From Varroa destructor (Eukaryota > Arthropoda > Arachnida > Mesostigmata > Varroidae), in assembly GCF_002443255.2 (NCBI RefSeq), contig NW_019211457.1, positions 14,990,374 through 15,054,373 on the forward strand: 64,000 bases of DNA, read 5' to 3'. Position 1 is the first letter of the stretch, and each line of letters begins with the position of its first letter. Below the pieces are notes generated by a model. That model saw only the letters and a list, made by a program, of their open reading frames with translations. It was not told the DNA's origin and made no database searches. The position numbers and the translations under genes are program-made. This document shows, piece by piece, positions 12,620 through 22,990 of the stretch.

Positions 12620-13560
12620 GGAAAAACAATGTGTACACCTCAGCATCATCAGCAGCAGGAGCACTTTAGCTCAATAAGCGGCGATTGCTCACAGTCAGTC
12701 AGTGCGTAGTGACACTCTCATATAGCCTCCCCTTATAGACCCACTGAAGGCGTAGGGCTCGGCGCCGAACGCAGTTGGCGCCGCCACCGTCGCTGCTGCA
12801 GCCCATGGCGGCGCCACAGTCATCAGCGGCATAGCCACCGAGTTGTGCCCGTACTCCGTTTGGTACGTGCCACTGCGCAGCCGCCGAGCTCTAGATGACG
12901 ACAACATGGACAGCGTCAATATCATCAAAAACATCAACTACGGCAACATCCGCCAATGCAGCAGCAGTAGCGATAAGTAGACGACCCAATACGAACGACC
13001 GCAGCGCACTCTACCCAATAATAATAATGGTCGTTGTGCGCTGCTGCTGCCGCTTCTTCTTTTTCTGCTGCTACCGCTTCTTCTTTTTCTGCTGCTGCTC
13101 CTGCGACCAGTCGGCCGGCCAGCCTGTTCTGCTGCTGCTTCCTCAGCTAACAACGCCAGCGCACCGACACAATGGTGATGGTGGTTGTGCCACTGACTCC
13201 AACCCGTTGCTGCTGCAGCCGCCGCCGCGGCCGCTGCTGCTGCTCCGCTATGTGCTGTCTTTGTTCGTGTGTCTCGCGACTTCGGGACCCTCACACGACT
13301 CCGACTCCGCCGCCGCAGCCGAACAACCACCGGCCGCGGCAACGGATCAGTAACAACAGCGACATCCATAGGTCGTAGCCACGACTGTCATTGCGAGTAG
13401 CGGCAGCGGCCGCAGCAGCGGAGGCGGCGCTGCGATCGTATGCGATGATCCAAGATGGCGGCGGTGAAAACATCCGCCACCGTGCAGCCCCGTTTCAGCA
13501 GCAGCAGCAGCAACAGCAACAACGTCGTACTCGTACAGCATAGGTTAAACGCAGCAGAGC
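12620..13560. repeat. GC-rich CAG/CTG/CCG-rich region
   Basis: Many short interrupted CTG/CAG, CCG and TTC triplet runs on both strands create spurious Ala/Leu/Arg-rich frames in several phases at once. No frame has a family motif. It could be a second CpG-rich promoter or 5' UTR region for the BICRA gene. Confidence 0.45.
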
Positions 13561-13739
13561 CTTCTGTTGTTGTTGTCACATAGGAACATAGATTGACCGA
13601 CTGGCTGCTCTCGGTCGGTCGGTTGGTGTGTGGCGCTAGCTGTCTGATGTAGTCGCCACAGCAACAAAGGCTGTGTCCTACTATGCTATCTATGTAGATA
13701 AAGTGTCTGCTGTTGGTGATGCTGTTGTGTGTGCTTGTT

Positions 13740-13930
13740 GTCTACGGTCCGCCGCCACCGCTGCCGCTGCTGCTGCGTCTCCACCAATCATCGTTGTCGC
13801 ATTCGTTGTTGCTGCTGGGAATGGTGTCCGTTGTTGTTGCTGCTGCTGCTGCTGCTGATGGTAGTGGCTGGACTGTTGAGCTAGTTAGTGAGTGTATTTT
13901 GCTAGCGCTGGAGCTATTATTGCTGCTACT
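13740..13930. repeat. CTG/GTT triplet-rich tract
   Basis: Interrupted (CTG)n and (TTG)n runs lie around 13755-13775 and 13825-13862. No coding gene was recognised. Confidence 0.45.
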
Positions 13931-14203
13931 GATATTACGGCCATAGACGACGGAGATCACTGGTAGATCGCTCTCCGTGTACATGTGCATGTATGTATAT
14001 GTGTACATATATATGTTTATATAGAGATGAATGTATTTTGATGTGATGCGTGTATTCTGCAATATCGACAGTGAGTAGATGAGTGAATGTTACGCAACTG
14101 GATGATGTGTGTTGACTTGAGACACGAACTGGGGAAACGGCAACGACTAGCGACAAGTGAGAACGACGATTATAACAACAACGACGACGAAGACAAACAC
14201 AAA

Positions 14204-14270
14204 CCTGCTGCTGCTGCTGCTGCTGCTATTGCTGCTGCTGCCATTGATGCTGCTGTTGTTGTCGTCCGTG
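14204..14270. repeat. Interrupted CTG microsatellite
   Basis: A CTG/GTT triplet run with a few ATT and CCA interruptions. Depending on frame it reads as Ala on plus or Ser/Asn on minus, so the open frames over it are repeat artefacts. Confidence 0.6.
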
Positions 14271-14541
14271 TAACTGTTGCCATTGCGAGTTCTGCTTCTG
14301 ATGTTAGTTAGTGCGAGTGGTGAGACCAGCAACCGCACGAGCGACAGGGATTTTGCCAGGAGTCTATCTGTCCTGGTCCGACCGTTCGTCTTCGCCGACT
14401 CCTATATATATTTCGTCGATTCGCCGAGCGGATAGGACCGAACAGTGGGAACAGCCAGATTAAACGCTGTATGTTGACTGAAGAAGATAACAAAGCGCCA
14501 TAGCAGTTGTCCACCACGGCCGTTTGATGCTGCTGTAGCAC

Positions 14542-14584
14542 TAGTAGTAGTAGTAGTAGTAGTACTAGTAGTAGTAGTAGTAGT

Positions 14585-14619
<35 letters not shown>

Positions 14620-14647
14620 CAGTAGTAGTAGTAGCAGCAGCAGCAGC

Positions 14648-14681
<34 letters not shown>

Positions 14682-14686
14682 GCAGG
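14542..14686. repeat. Compound AGT/AGC microsatellite, about 145 bp
   Basis: A block of AGT triplets with one ACT interruption is followed by alternating AGC and AGT blocks. The minus strand reads as a long polyleucine frame (inside 14308-14751), an expected by-product of a triplet repeat. It is the longest triplet array of the window outside coding exons. Confidence 0.85.
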
Positions 14687-15061
14687 AACTGTTCCTGTCT
14701 GTACACCCCTACAGTTAGGCTAGATAAAGCCGAGCTGATCAGGTTAGACAATTATAGTTGTGATACGGTGCTGCGGTCGAAGTTCAGCTCCACTCGTCTG
14801 AATTGACTTAGGTTCCGTCTCATCCCGACAGAACTGCCAGTATAAGCCGTCGCCGTTTTGGACAGGATCAGAAATCAGGTCGGATCACCGAGAGACGGCG
14901 GCGGCGGCAGCTGCTGCCGCTATTGCAACGGGACAGCGACAGCTTTATGAGTCCGGTACGAATGCCAACAATAGCGATATTAACGACGGCGATACAAAGA
15001 TAGCAGTAGGGGGCAAGATGCAGCGAGCGATCTTGCAGCTTTTGCGGCGCCTCTAATGCTA

Positions 15062-15077
15062 CTGTCGCCGCCGCCGC

Positions 15078-15118
<41 letters not shown>

Positions 15119-15139
15119 CCGCCGCCGCCGCCGCTGTTG
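15062..15139. repeat. GTC/GCC compound microsatellite
   Basis: Interrupted (GTC)n with (GCC)n at both ends, CpG-rich throughout, then GTTGCTACTGC. It lies at the right edge of the triplet-rich region. Confidence 0.8.
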
Positions 15140-18100
15140 CTACTGCGAAGACGACAACGGGACGAAAAGCGGCCCGAAAGCGGAATTGCTTGTGAACAAC
15201 GTTGCGTTTCTTGAGGAATGACCTGAGTTTTATTGCGCTGCTCAGGACGCTGTTACATCCTGGCTGGCCAGGATATCAAATATATCTTTCATTATTGTTT
15301 GGTGCTTCAGCGGTTTGTTGATGGTTAATTCCAATTCGCGCATTAATAGATCTCTTCTGAGGCTGACCGAAGCTCGTGCACTCGTTATGGCGCTCGAGCG
15401 GGCACCATAATAAGCGCTGCGATATTATGAATTCGGGTGCGTGTTATGTGCTATAGATTAGGTGAGGTGCTGGTCTTTGGATCTTGATCGGTTACTAGTT
15501 CAGTTGGTGCCTAACGGTTTGCCTTGCTCGTCTACTCAACACCAGCTTCATTTACAATGAAGTGCTGCTTGACTAACGAGCAAACCCCATCCGTCCTCCC
15601 GACCCTAATCGCTACATGTGAATGCTAAGCGGTACATTGCTAATATCGAGCGCCGGTCGGGCGAACGCTACGAAATTCCGTAGCGGCGCGAAATCGTTGC
15701 CCATTTCGTACTTCTAGCGTACTCCTAACTGTGCTAGGTCGCGAGTTTCACGGTGGTTTTATGTGTCACAGTGTCCATCGCGGATGAATAATAATGCTTT
15801 CGAGTTGAATGGAGTGTTGTTCTATTACGGTTGTTTTTTATTTATAGACTTTTGGCATATTTATCTGGCTATGAAGAATCGGAGCTCGTTTAAGAGTACA
15901 TTGAGTACTATGTCGAATGCAAGAGTTGTTTACAACACTTGCGTATCAGTCATGATGTAATATTATTAGTTTGTCTGGGTGCTTCTTGTAATTCGAACGT
16001 CATCCTTCAGTGATTTGGCGGGTGTACAAGCCCGCGAAACTAACAAAAACCTCGATCCTTAGCTATACTTATGGTAACTTTCTATCACTGCTAAATGCAT
16101 TCGAATCCGTTTGCCTCACACAGGCCTATTCGCCTGTTATATAATAGCCGTATATGCCCATTTTAACTCATCTGTTCCTTGTCGATATCAGAGAACAGCA
16201 CAGAGAGGGTCAACCGCGAAGATAACCGCTCACTCAGCCAGAGCCAACAGGGTCAGCTGTTGGCAAGCTCGAATCCGAGTCGGCATCACTTGCAATATGT
16301 ATGTGACGCTATAAACCGTAAGCAACGTGCGTTAGCAAACAACAGTGAAAACTCTGAACCCGCCTGTTCGTCCATACATTTCGTCCGTCCTTGACGCCAA
16401 GCCAATTTATTGTTGATCTTCCACTTGATACTGTTGACGCGGCAAACGCGTGCTAATCCTGCGGCATCTGTTAAATGCTATTTGTCCGTCCATCTGTCAG
16501 TGCAACTATCTGTCGACGGGAGAAACAGCTCCTGACCGCTGAAGCGAGTGACCTCAAGACGTACCGGCGCCATCGCGGCGATCAGCCACGCACAAATGGC
16601 CTCAAACCACCATAATAAAACTGGTCGTGTAATAGCGTAGCGGCGTATCGGAAGCTGAAGCCGTCGGCGGAACAGTGTTGAATTTATATCGTTCTGTATA
16701 ACGACACCATCTGCAGCGACTGCTGTTAGAGTTTCAGACCTGCAGGTTTTAACAGATCGGATCTGCCAGCGGCACTGACCTGACTGATCGTTCGTTTCCT
16801 AATGGTAACAGAGACTTGCCGACGACGATGTCCGCTTGAACGGGCGAATGACCGATTGAGTCCGTCAGCCGAATAGTGTGAATCTGTGCTGATATGCCTC
16901 TTAGCTCTGTATGTATATGTGCTTTGGTCACGGCCCGCCTCGTCCGTCAGAGTCGCGAGGGGTCGTACAGTGTGGACGGGGGTACGGCTGTTATCTGAAA
17001 CAATGCCCAACGGCAGCATTGGGACGTAAAATTCGAAGCATTAATTAGGTAGTGCAATTGGCATAATCCACTATGTTTGTTCACGTTATATCCACACTAC
17101 TTCCCTGAGAGGTGAGACGTTTTGTCGCATCTCTTGCTGTTTTGTCGTCCTCTGGCAATGAAGGGCAGTGTCGATTTACTCGACTAGAACGAGAGCTGGA
17201 CCAAGTTCGATTTTATCCACAGAATGAATAGGTGGTAAATAGCTTGACTGAATAGAAGTGTGATCTTCGTCTGCTGTGTGGGCGAAGGATGCAGCCGGTA
17301 GAGAACAAGATCTTGGGGACTCTTCGACTCGTTTTCCTTATCGTGTTCTGTGGGATCACAATACTCCTCGTATTAGTTAAGTGTTGAAAGAATTTTGTAA
17401 TAGAATATGAAACAGCACATAACATCTGTGGGGTCGGCAGGATACGACGCTTTAGAAAGTCTTTCGCTGCTGACTGTTTCGTCGTTGAGTTCAGCTCTGA
17501 GGGACGATGTCAGCCAGACATTTTCGCCTGTACTTCGGCATCTGTTGTGGCCATTTGTGTCGACTCTGTTAGGTCGCATTTCTGCAGGTCATTGCATAGA
17601 TATGTGTAGAAGTAAACACCAAAGAGATTGTCGGAGAGGGTGCGTGTGCATGTGTATGTGTTATATCCTTCAGCTTGAACCTTGATCAGACTCGTGCTAG
17701 CAATTATAAAATACGTTTTTCTTCTAATTAAGGGAAGACGGTAGTGTAACCATACGTTTCATCGTTTCCTATGACACCTTAATCTTTGTTAATTCACTTT
17801 CAGAAGCAGAGCGTCATACATAAACAAACAAAGGAAAAAACATAGCCAGCCAGGCAATCAGCTGTGGCAAACGATACCGGGAAGACAGCCAGACGAATTA
17901 GATAAACCAATCGACAGTCGCATAGATGGAGAAACGGAGCGCAAGACAATAGGCCGTTAGTAAGACAGAGTGACGGCGTAAGAAGAGCATTCGATCACCA
18001 GTTAGCTCAGACTTCACGCGGGTGAACTCCCCCCGCGAGAGCAAGCAGTTTGTAGTGCTTCTTACGTGAGGATATTTCGGAATACACCAGCACAAAGAGG

Positions 18101-21100
18101 CATTCCTCATCCTTGACCATTGTCGTTCACCACCAGCTGAAATAAGCATGAGCATAGGACAAACGCTGGTTTGATTGTGCGGGGAAGGAACACATTGTCG
18201 TTCCCGCCCGTTAAAGCGTCGGTTGAACGCCCCGTGTTCGTTGTGAAAGATTTGTGCAGAGAAACAAACAAGTGACCCAAACGGAGTATTGAGGTGTACC
18301 ATACAGTGACTTTTGTGAGGGTATAAAGCTTTCGATATGACATATACGTGGAAAATAGGATCACTATGTGTTCATGTTTATGAGCTGTGAGTTAGCTGTG
18401 AGTGCGCCTTGGAAATCTGCCTACAAGTTATTGAGTGTCGGATTGTGTTAATGATGACTGTATCGAAGGTTTAGAGAGTGGGGTTTATGCCTCCGGAACA
18501 TGTCGACGACGGATTTTTGGACTGCGCCAAAAGCCAGGGCAGAAAAGCGCGGCTGGCAGAGATCTTCGTCATTGTTGTTCGCTTCATATCATTACTGTTA
18601 TTTGAATAGGTCTTGGAAGTTAGTGCATGAAGAGAATCAGGTAGTTCGTAGCGTTATTGCACCTTTGTTTGCCGTTGTTGTTGCTGTTGCTGCTACTCAT
18701 CTTCGATCTGCCACCTCCGTTTCCGATCGCGGTTACCAGAATTGCCATTATTACTACTTTCGCCGTCAGTCGTTAAGAGACTAATTTCTTATAGCGAGTT
18801 CTAAAAAAGTCGTGTGGTAACTAGTATAAAATCGGTGATGCTACGACCAGTAGGTCGTCTTTCGAACGGCTAGCAGAAGCAGCGTAACGCCACAGGGCAG
18901 ACGAAGTCTTGCAAGCTGCGAACCTCAGTTAAAAAATACCGCATAGGACCCATAGGTTGTGACGGCTGCAGGTACATCTGCAGCAGTCTGCTTCTGCAAA
19001 TACCAGGAACACTTGGTAAGTAGCGACTTCTAAAACTGTCTTTTTGTCAAAAATTCATTCTTGGGCTTCATTGACACCGGTCTCATCTTTGCTCAATTAT
19101 TGAGCAAATCTGATTGTGATTTCACTAAAATATTTTTGTGATTGGGCAGGAAAATCCCTTGTTCCAGACTTCAGCGATATAAAGTTCCTTTATTTTAACG
19201 CACATGCGTTCCCACTCGAATGCGACTAATGAACGTAGCAAATAATAAACCACATTGAAGTCCATTTGTGGCATTCACGTATGTGCACAGCGGTTAAGTT
19301 TATTTCATTGTACTGTTACGCAATAATGGAGTAACTCTTCTCAAAGGCGTTTACTTCAAACGAATCCCCCCCCCGCCCTTTATGTAGTTTAATGTTTAAG
19401 GAGCGGTATGATCATTTGGCTTTCTGCTCTGTTTGGGTCTTCGCACCGCACGAAGAAACCTGATCTCAAAAAATGGAGTATAGTCGGTCACGGACTACGA
19501 CGCACAACATAACCCTGTCTTATCGCTATTGTATCGAGTATTCGTCGTAGACATAGTAGCAGCACATATATACTCACCGGGGTAACGGTCGCTGAATCTC
19601 ACGAAGTGCGCCATTTCGTCGATGGAAACTGTTCGATGTTACGTGCTGTCGCCGCCGTCTGTTTTGTGTTGTTTGATTGCTTTGCCATAAACCAGCAGTG
19701 TTCGTGGCTTTTTTTCTGGGCTGGTGACCTCAATATTAATAGCGGCGCCCCATCACTATGTCTGTGTTTGTGGTACACACTTTGCCTTCGTTGCAGCTTT
19801 TCGACGATGGTAACAGTAAGAAAATAAATTAATAATAAACAGTGGATTTTGCGATCGGGCTGGGTCGTTGGTGCCCTGTTTATGAAGCCCGACTGCACCG
19901 GATGGGAAAAAACATTAAAAATGTATTAGAACGTATATGCACTTTTGAATAAGTGCGTATTGTAAGAGTATTACAGAATTTTTTTTAGTTATTCGCAGTT
20001 ACAAAACGGAACTCTGAATCATCATCGATCCCTCGTGCGTTTCATGAAAAAAATTCAGCTCTGGAGACTTTTTGTTTTGACAACTTATCAAAAAGTTTCT
20101 ATAATATCGGTGAAATATTGTCAGAGGAAAGCTTTTCTTTGGCTGTGGGTCGTTAGAAAATCTGAAATTAACTAGCAATGTAAAATTTTGAGCTGTAGGC
20201 AAATCCTGCGAAATACAAAACCTCCGCTGATTGGTCTGCAAATCGATATAGTATCCCATCCAGTAGTTCCTTATTGCATGCCTTGGTCTAATAATAGAGA
20301 AAATAGTAGAATCCAGCTAATTTTAGAAAATAATAAACAAGAATACAGTGTGAAAATAACATTATATATATAGGTTCAAAAAAATATATAAGTAATTTTA
20401 CCGAAATCGAGTACATCCTGAACCATCCTTGAAACTAGATTTGGTTAGTGTACGCTTGCTCACAAGATCCTAGGCTGTTAGTAATATAGACGTTAATAAT
20501 AAAATATTATGGAAACCTAAATGCCCCACCGTAATGACCGCCATAGCATGGTAACAATGACCCTTCCTCCGCTTACCTATCGTCAAACAATTTGCAACAG
20601 CGCTCTCATTGCCCACTATAAGCACGTACCATGTCAAAAATTCCATGCCACTTCTGAACGTCTCGGATGGCCGGCGACATTAATTAGTCTGACATCAATT
20701 CGTCATGTATGCGAGCGGGACTACCGATTACTAAAATTATTCATTAAATTTCAATGGCGCTACGATACTCAAATTCGAATTTGACCTTGTTTTTTGGCGG
20801 GTTACGTCGCTCGTTACCTTGTTTGACGGGGACATTTGCCGCTACATAAGCACACGCACAGGCGAAAGGGGCTGATATAGGTAACAGCAAGATGGCGGCA
20901 TATAGCATAAGCAAAACGTAATGCAATCTGCTATTGTATTGCATCACTTCATTTTTCTATATTTTTGAGAAAAGTCACAATTGATTAAAGCAAAGAAATA
21001 GCGCTAATACGAATATTAGATGAAGGCCTAAGGACAAATTTAAGTACTCGATGGATAAATTACGATTTCTTTTGTTATTAGCTAGCGCGTTTACAGTTGG

Positions 21101-21530
21101 TAATGGAGACAGTATATTTTGGGCGTAGTGTGAATATATGTAAAATAGATTTTATCGTTCTGTGGAATGTAAGTTGCCTAGAGACACTACTATTTCCAGT
21201 TTTGTTTTTTGTTACTTTTATTAGCTGCACGATAATTGCTCTGTATACTTAGTAGAAACACAGTAAGCCTTTTTTAATGTTTTGTCGTCGATCGCCAGTT
21301 TGAAATCACTTCCGCGATACAGTGGAATGTACCTCTGTATTGTTACTGTTCTTTATTAGCTGAACTCCCAATCCTATAAACCGCATCTCCAAAAATTAAA
21401 TTGAGCAAACTCGGAAAAAACAAGTAAGCTGCCAATTAAAATCTGACCTCTTTTCTAACTGTTTTTCACGGTTATGCTTCTTTTTTGTTCCTGTCTTATT
21501 GGTCGTCGTTATCGTGTGTCTATGACGTTT
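15140..21530. other. Presumed 5' intron of BICRA, no gene recognised
   Basis: No frame shows a protein family I know. It ends at a good 3' splice site (AG at 21533-21534, after a T-rich tract beginning near 21480). Contents of note are a run of nine C (19366-19374) and a perfect 16-bp palindrome at 20769-20784. Confidence 0.4.
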
Positions 21531-21534
21531 TCAG

Positions 21535-22351
21535 GCGCCCCAGTGGCTCGAGTCCACGCGGCCGCCCCTCTTCCGGGCGGCAAAGCCCGGAACGCGAGTC
21601 AGATAGGTCGGGCGGTGGGCGTCGTCGCTAGGAGGTCGTCGAGGGCGGCGTGGCAATTTGCCTCGCGCCCCCCGGCCTCTCGCCGCGACCCCCAACTACC
21701 GCCACCATAGATCCGCTGGCCAACCTGCTGTCCAGCTCTGGGTTGTCGTCAACCTCCGCCCCTTGCGCCCCCGTCGACCCGTCGCAATCCTCCGATGGCG
21801 CTCCGAACAGCAACGCCTCTCCTGGAGGTGGAGGCGGTGCCGGTGGAGGAGCTGGAGGTGGTGGACTCTCGCCGCCGACGCCGGCAGGTACCACGGCGAC
21901 AACGAATAGCACGGCGGCGAGCACGCTGTCGCCAGATAACAGCAATCAGGCTAACGCAGTCGGTGCCGCCGGCAACGTTAGCCGTTCTAGCGAGGGCGTC
22001 CTCGTCTCCACTGGAATCGTCGGGTCTACTAAGTCGCCACCTGCGCTCGGACCTGTCCCAGGCCCATCCCAGCACGGTCTACAACAGCAAACGGTGCAAA
22101 CAAACGCGGCTGCGACCCCCGGCGCACCAGCAACCTCTAGCGGAGTGTCCGGTGTTAGTTCTGGAACCAGTATCAACATCACGGCCCCAGCAGCTAACAA
22201 CACGGGATCAGGATCGGGTACCAACAACAACAATAGTAGCAGTGGCACTTCCGGCAATGTGTCTGCTTCCGCAGGCGTTGGATCCGTTATCGATCCGTCG
22301 GACTTCGGGTCGGCGGCGCAGTTGCTTTTCCCCCCAGGCAGCAGCCTAGAT
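21535..22351 (+). CDS. Possible N-terminal extension or 5' UTR of BICRA exon 1
   Basis: The frame that continues into the conserved BICRA start is open from 21632 (after TAG at 21629-21631). It encodes Ser/Thr/Gly/Asn/Pro/Ala-rich sequence indistinguishable in style from the rest of the protein, so it looks translated. It has no in-frame ATG before 22352. Candidate explanations are: an AUA at 21707-21709 in the near-ideal context ACCGCCACC-AUA-G; an upstream coding exon joined at an acceptor such as AG 21709-21710; or a 5' UTR, with initiation only at 22352. A pyrimidine-rich acceptor (TTGCTTTTCCCCCCAG, AG at 22336-22337) could also make an exon that starts just before the ATG. Confidence 0.45.
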
Positions 22352-22990
22352 ATGGATGACGGGGGTAAGTGTCTGCTAGACGTCATCAATGATCCGCTGC
22401 TGTTTCAGTCGTTTTTCGAGGGCCGCGAAGATGCTGACGGTGACGGCCTGTCGGCTAACATGCTCGACCAACATCTTGAGAGCCTCGCCCACAGCACCAG
22501 CGTGACTACCACCACAAATGCCCTTGGTGGCAATCCACTCGTTGATGTTGGCGGCAACGCTAATGCCGGCGGTGGTGGCGTCGTCGTTGGAATGGGCGGA
22601 AACCTAGGAACCGTAGGACCCAACTCAGCGGGCGTTTCCCTTGCTTTGGGGTCCGCGATTGCCGCGGGTGGTATCACGGCTGCGGCCGCACTTAGACCGG
22701 TCTCTCTTGCAAACGGGGGGTTGAGCTGCCCCTCGCAGAGCTCTGCACAGTCAACGGGCTCGCCTGACGGTGCAGCGAACGTCCATAGCATAAGCAAGCA
22801 AGAGCGTCACGAACAACAGCAGCAACAGCAGCAACAACAGCAGCGACAACAACAACAGCAGCAGCAGCAGCAGCAAACGTCGTCACAACAATTGACGCAA
22901 GTGTCCGTTGGGCTCAGTTTCGGTAGACTGGACGATTTCAGTTTGCACGCGACCGGCGCGCAGATACCGTCACAAATTAATCTTGATCAG
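22352..22990 (+). CDS. BICRA: BICRA coding exon 1
   Basis: Residues 1-213. It starts with the family's conserved N-terminal box, MDDGGKCLLDVINDP, followed by FFEG. A Gly/Val/Ala-rich stretch and a Gln tract (22816-22875, broken by one Arg) come next. It ends in INLDQ at a GTAAGT donor (22991-22996), phase 0. The ATG is preceded 2 nt upstream by the stop of another frame (TAG, 22347-22349). Confidence 0.9.

Noticed and set aside
12895..13369. Ala/Arg/Cys-rich frames of about 150 codons on both strands
   Set aside because: CTG/CAG/TTC triplet runs keep several frames open at once; no motif and no start context.
14308..14751. 147-codon minus-strand polyleucine frame
   Set aside because: It is generated by the AGT/AGC microsatellite; flanking residues show no domain.
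17898..18302. 134-codon minus-strand frame
   Set aside because: Cys/Arg/Ser-rich without motif; within chance length.
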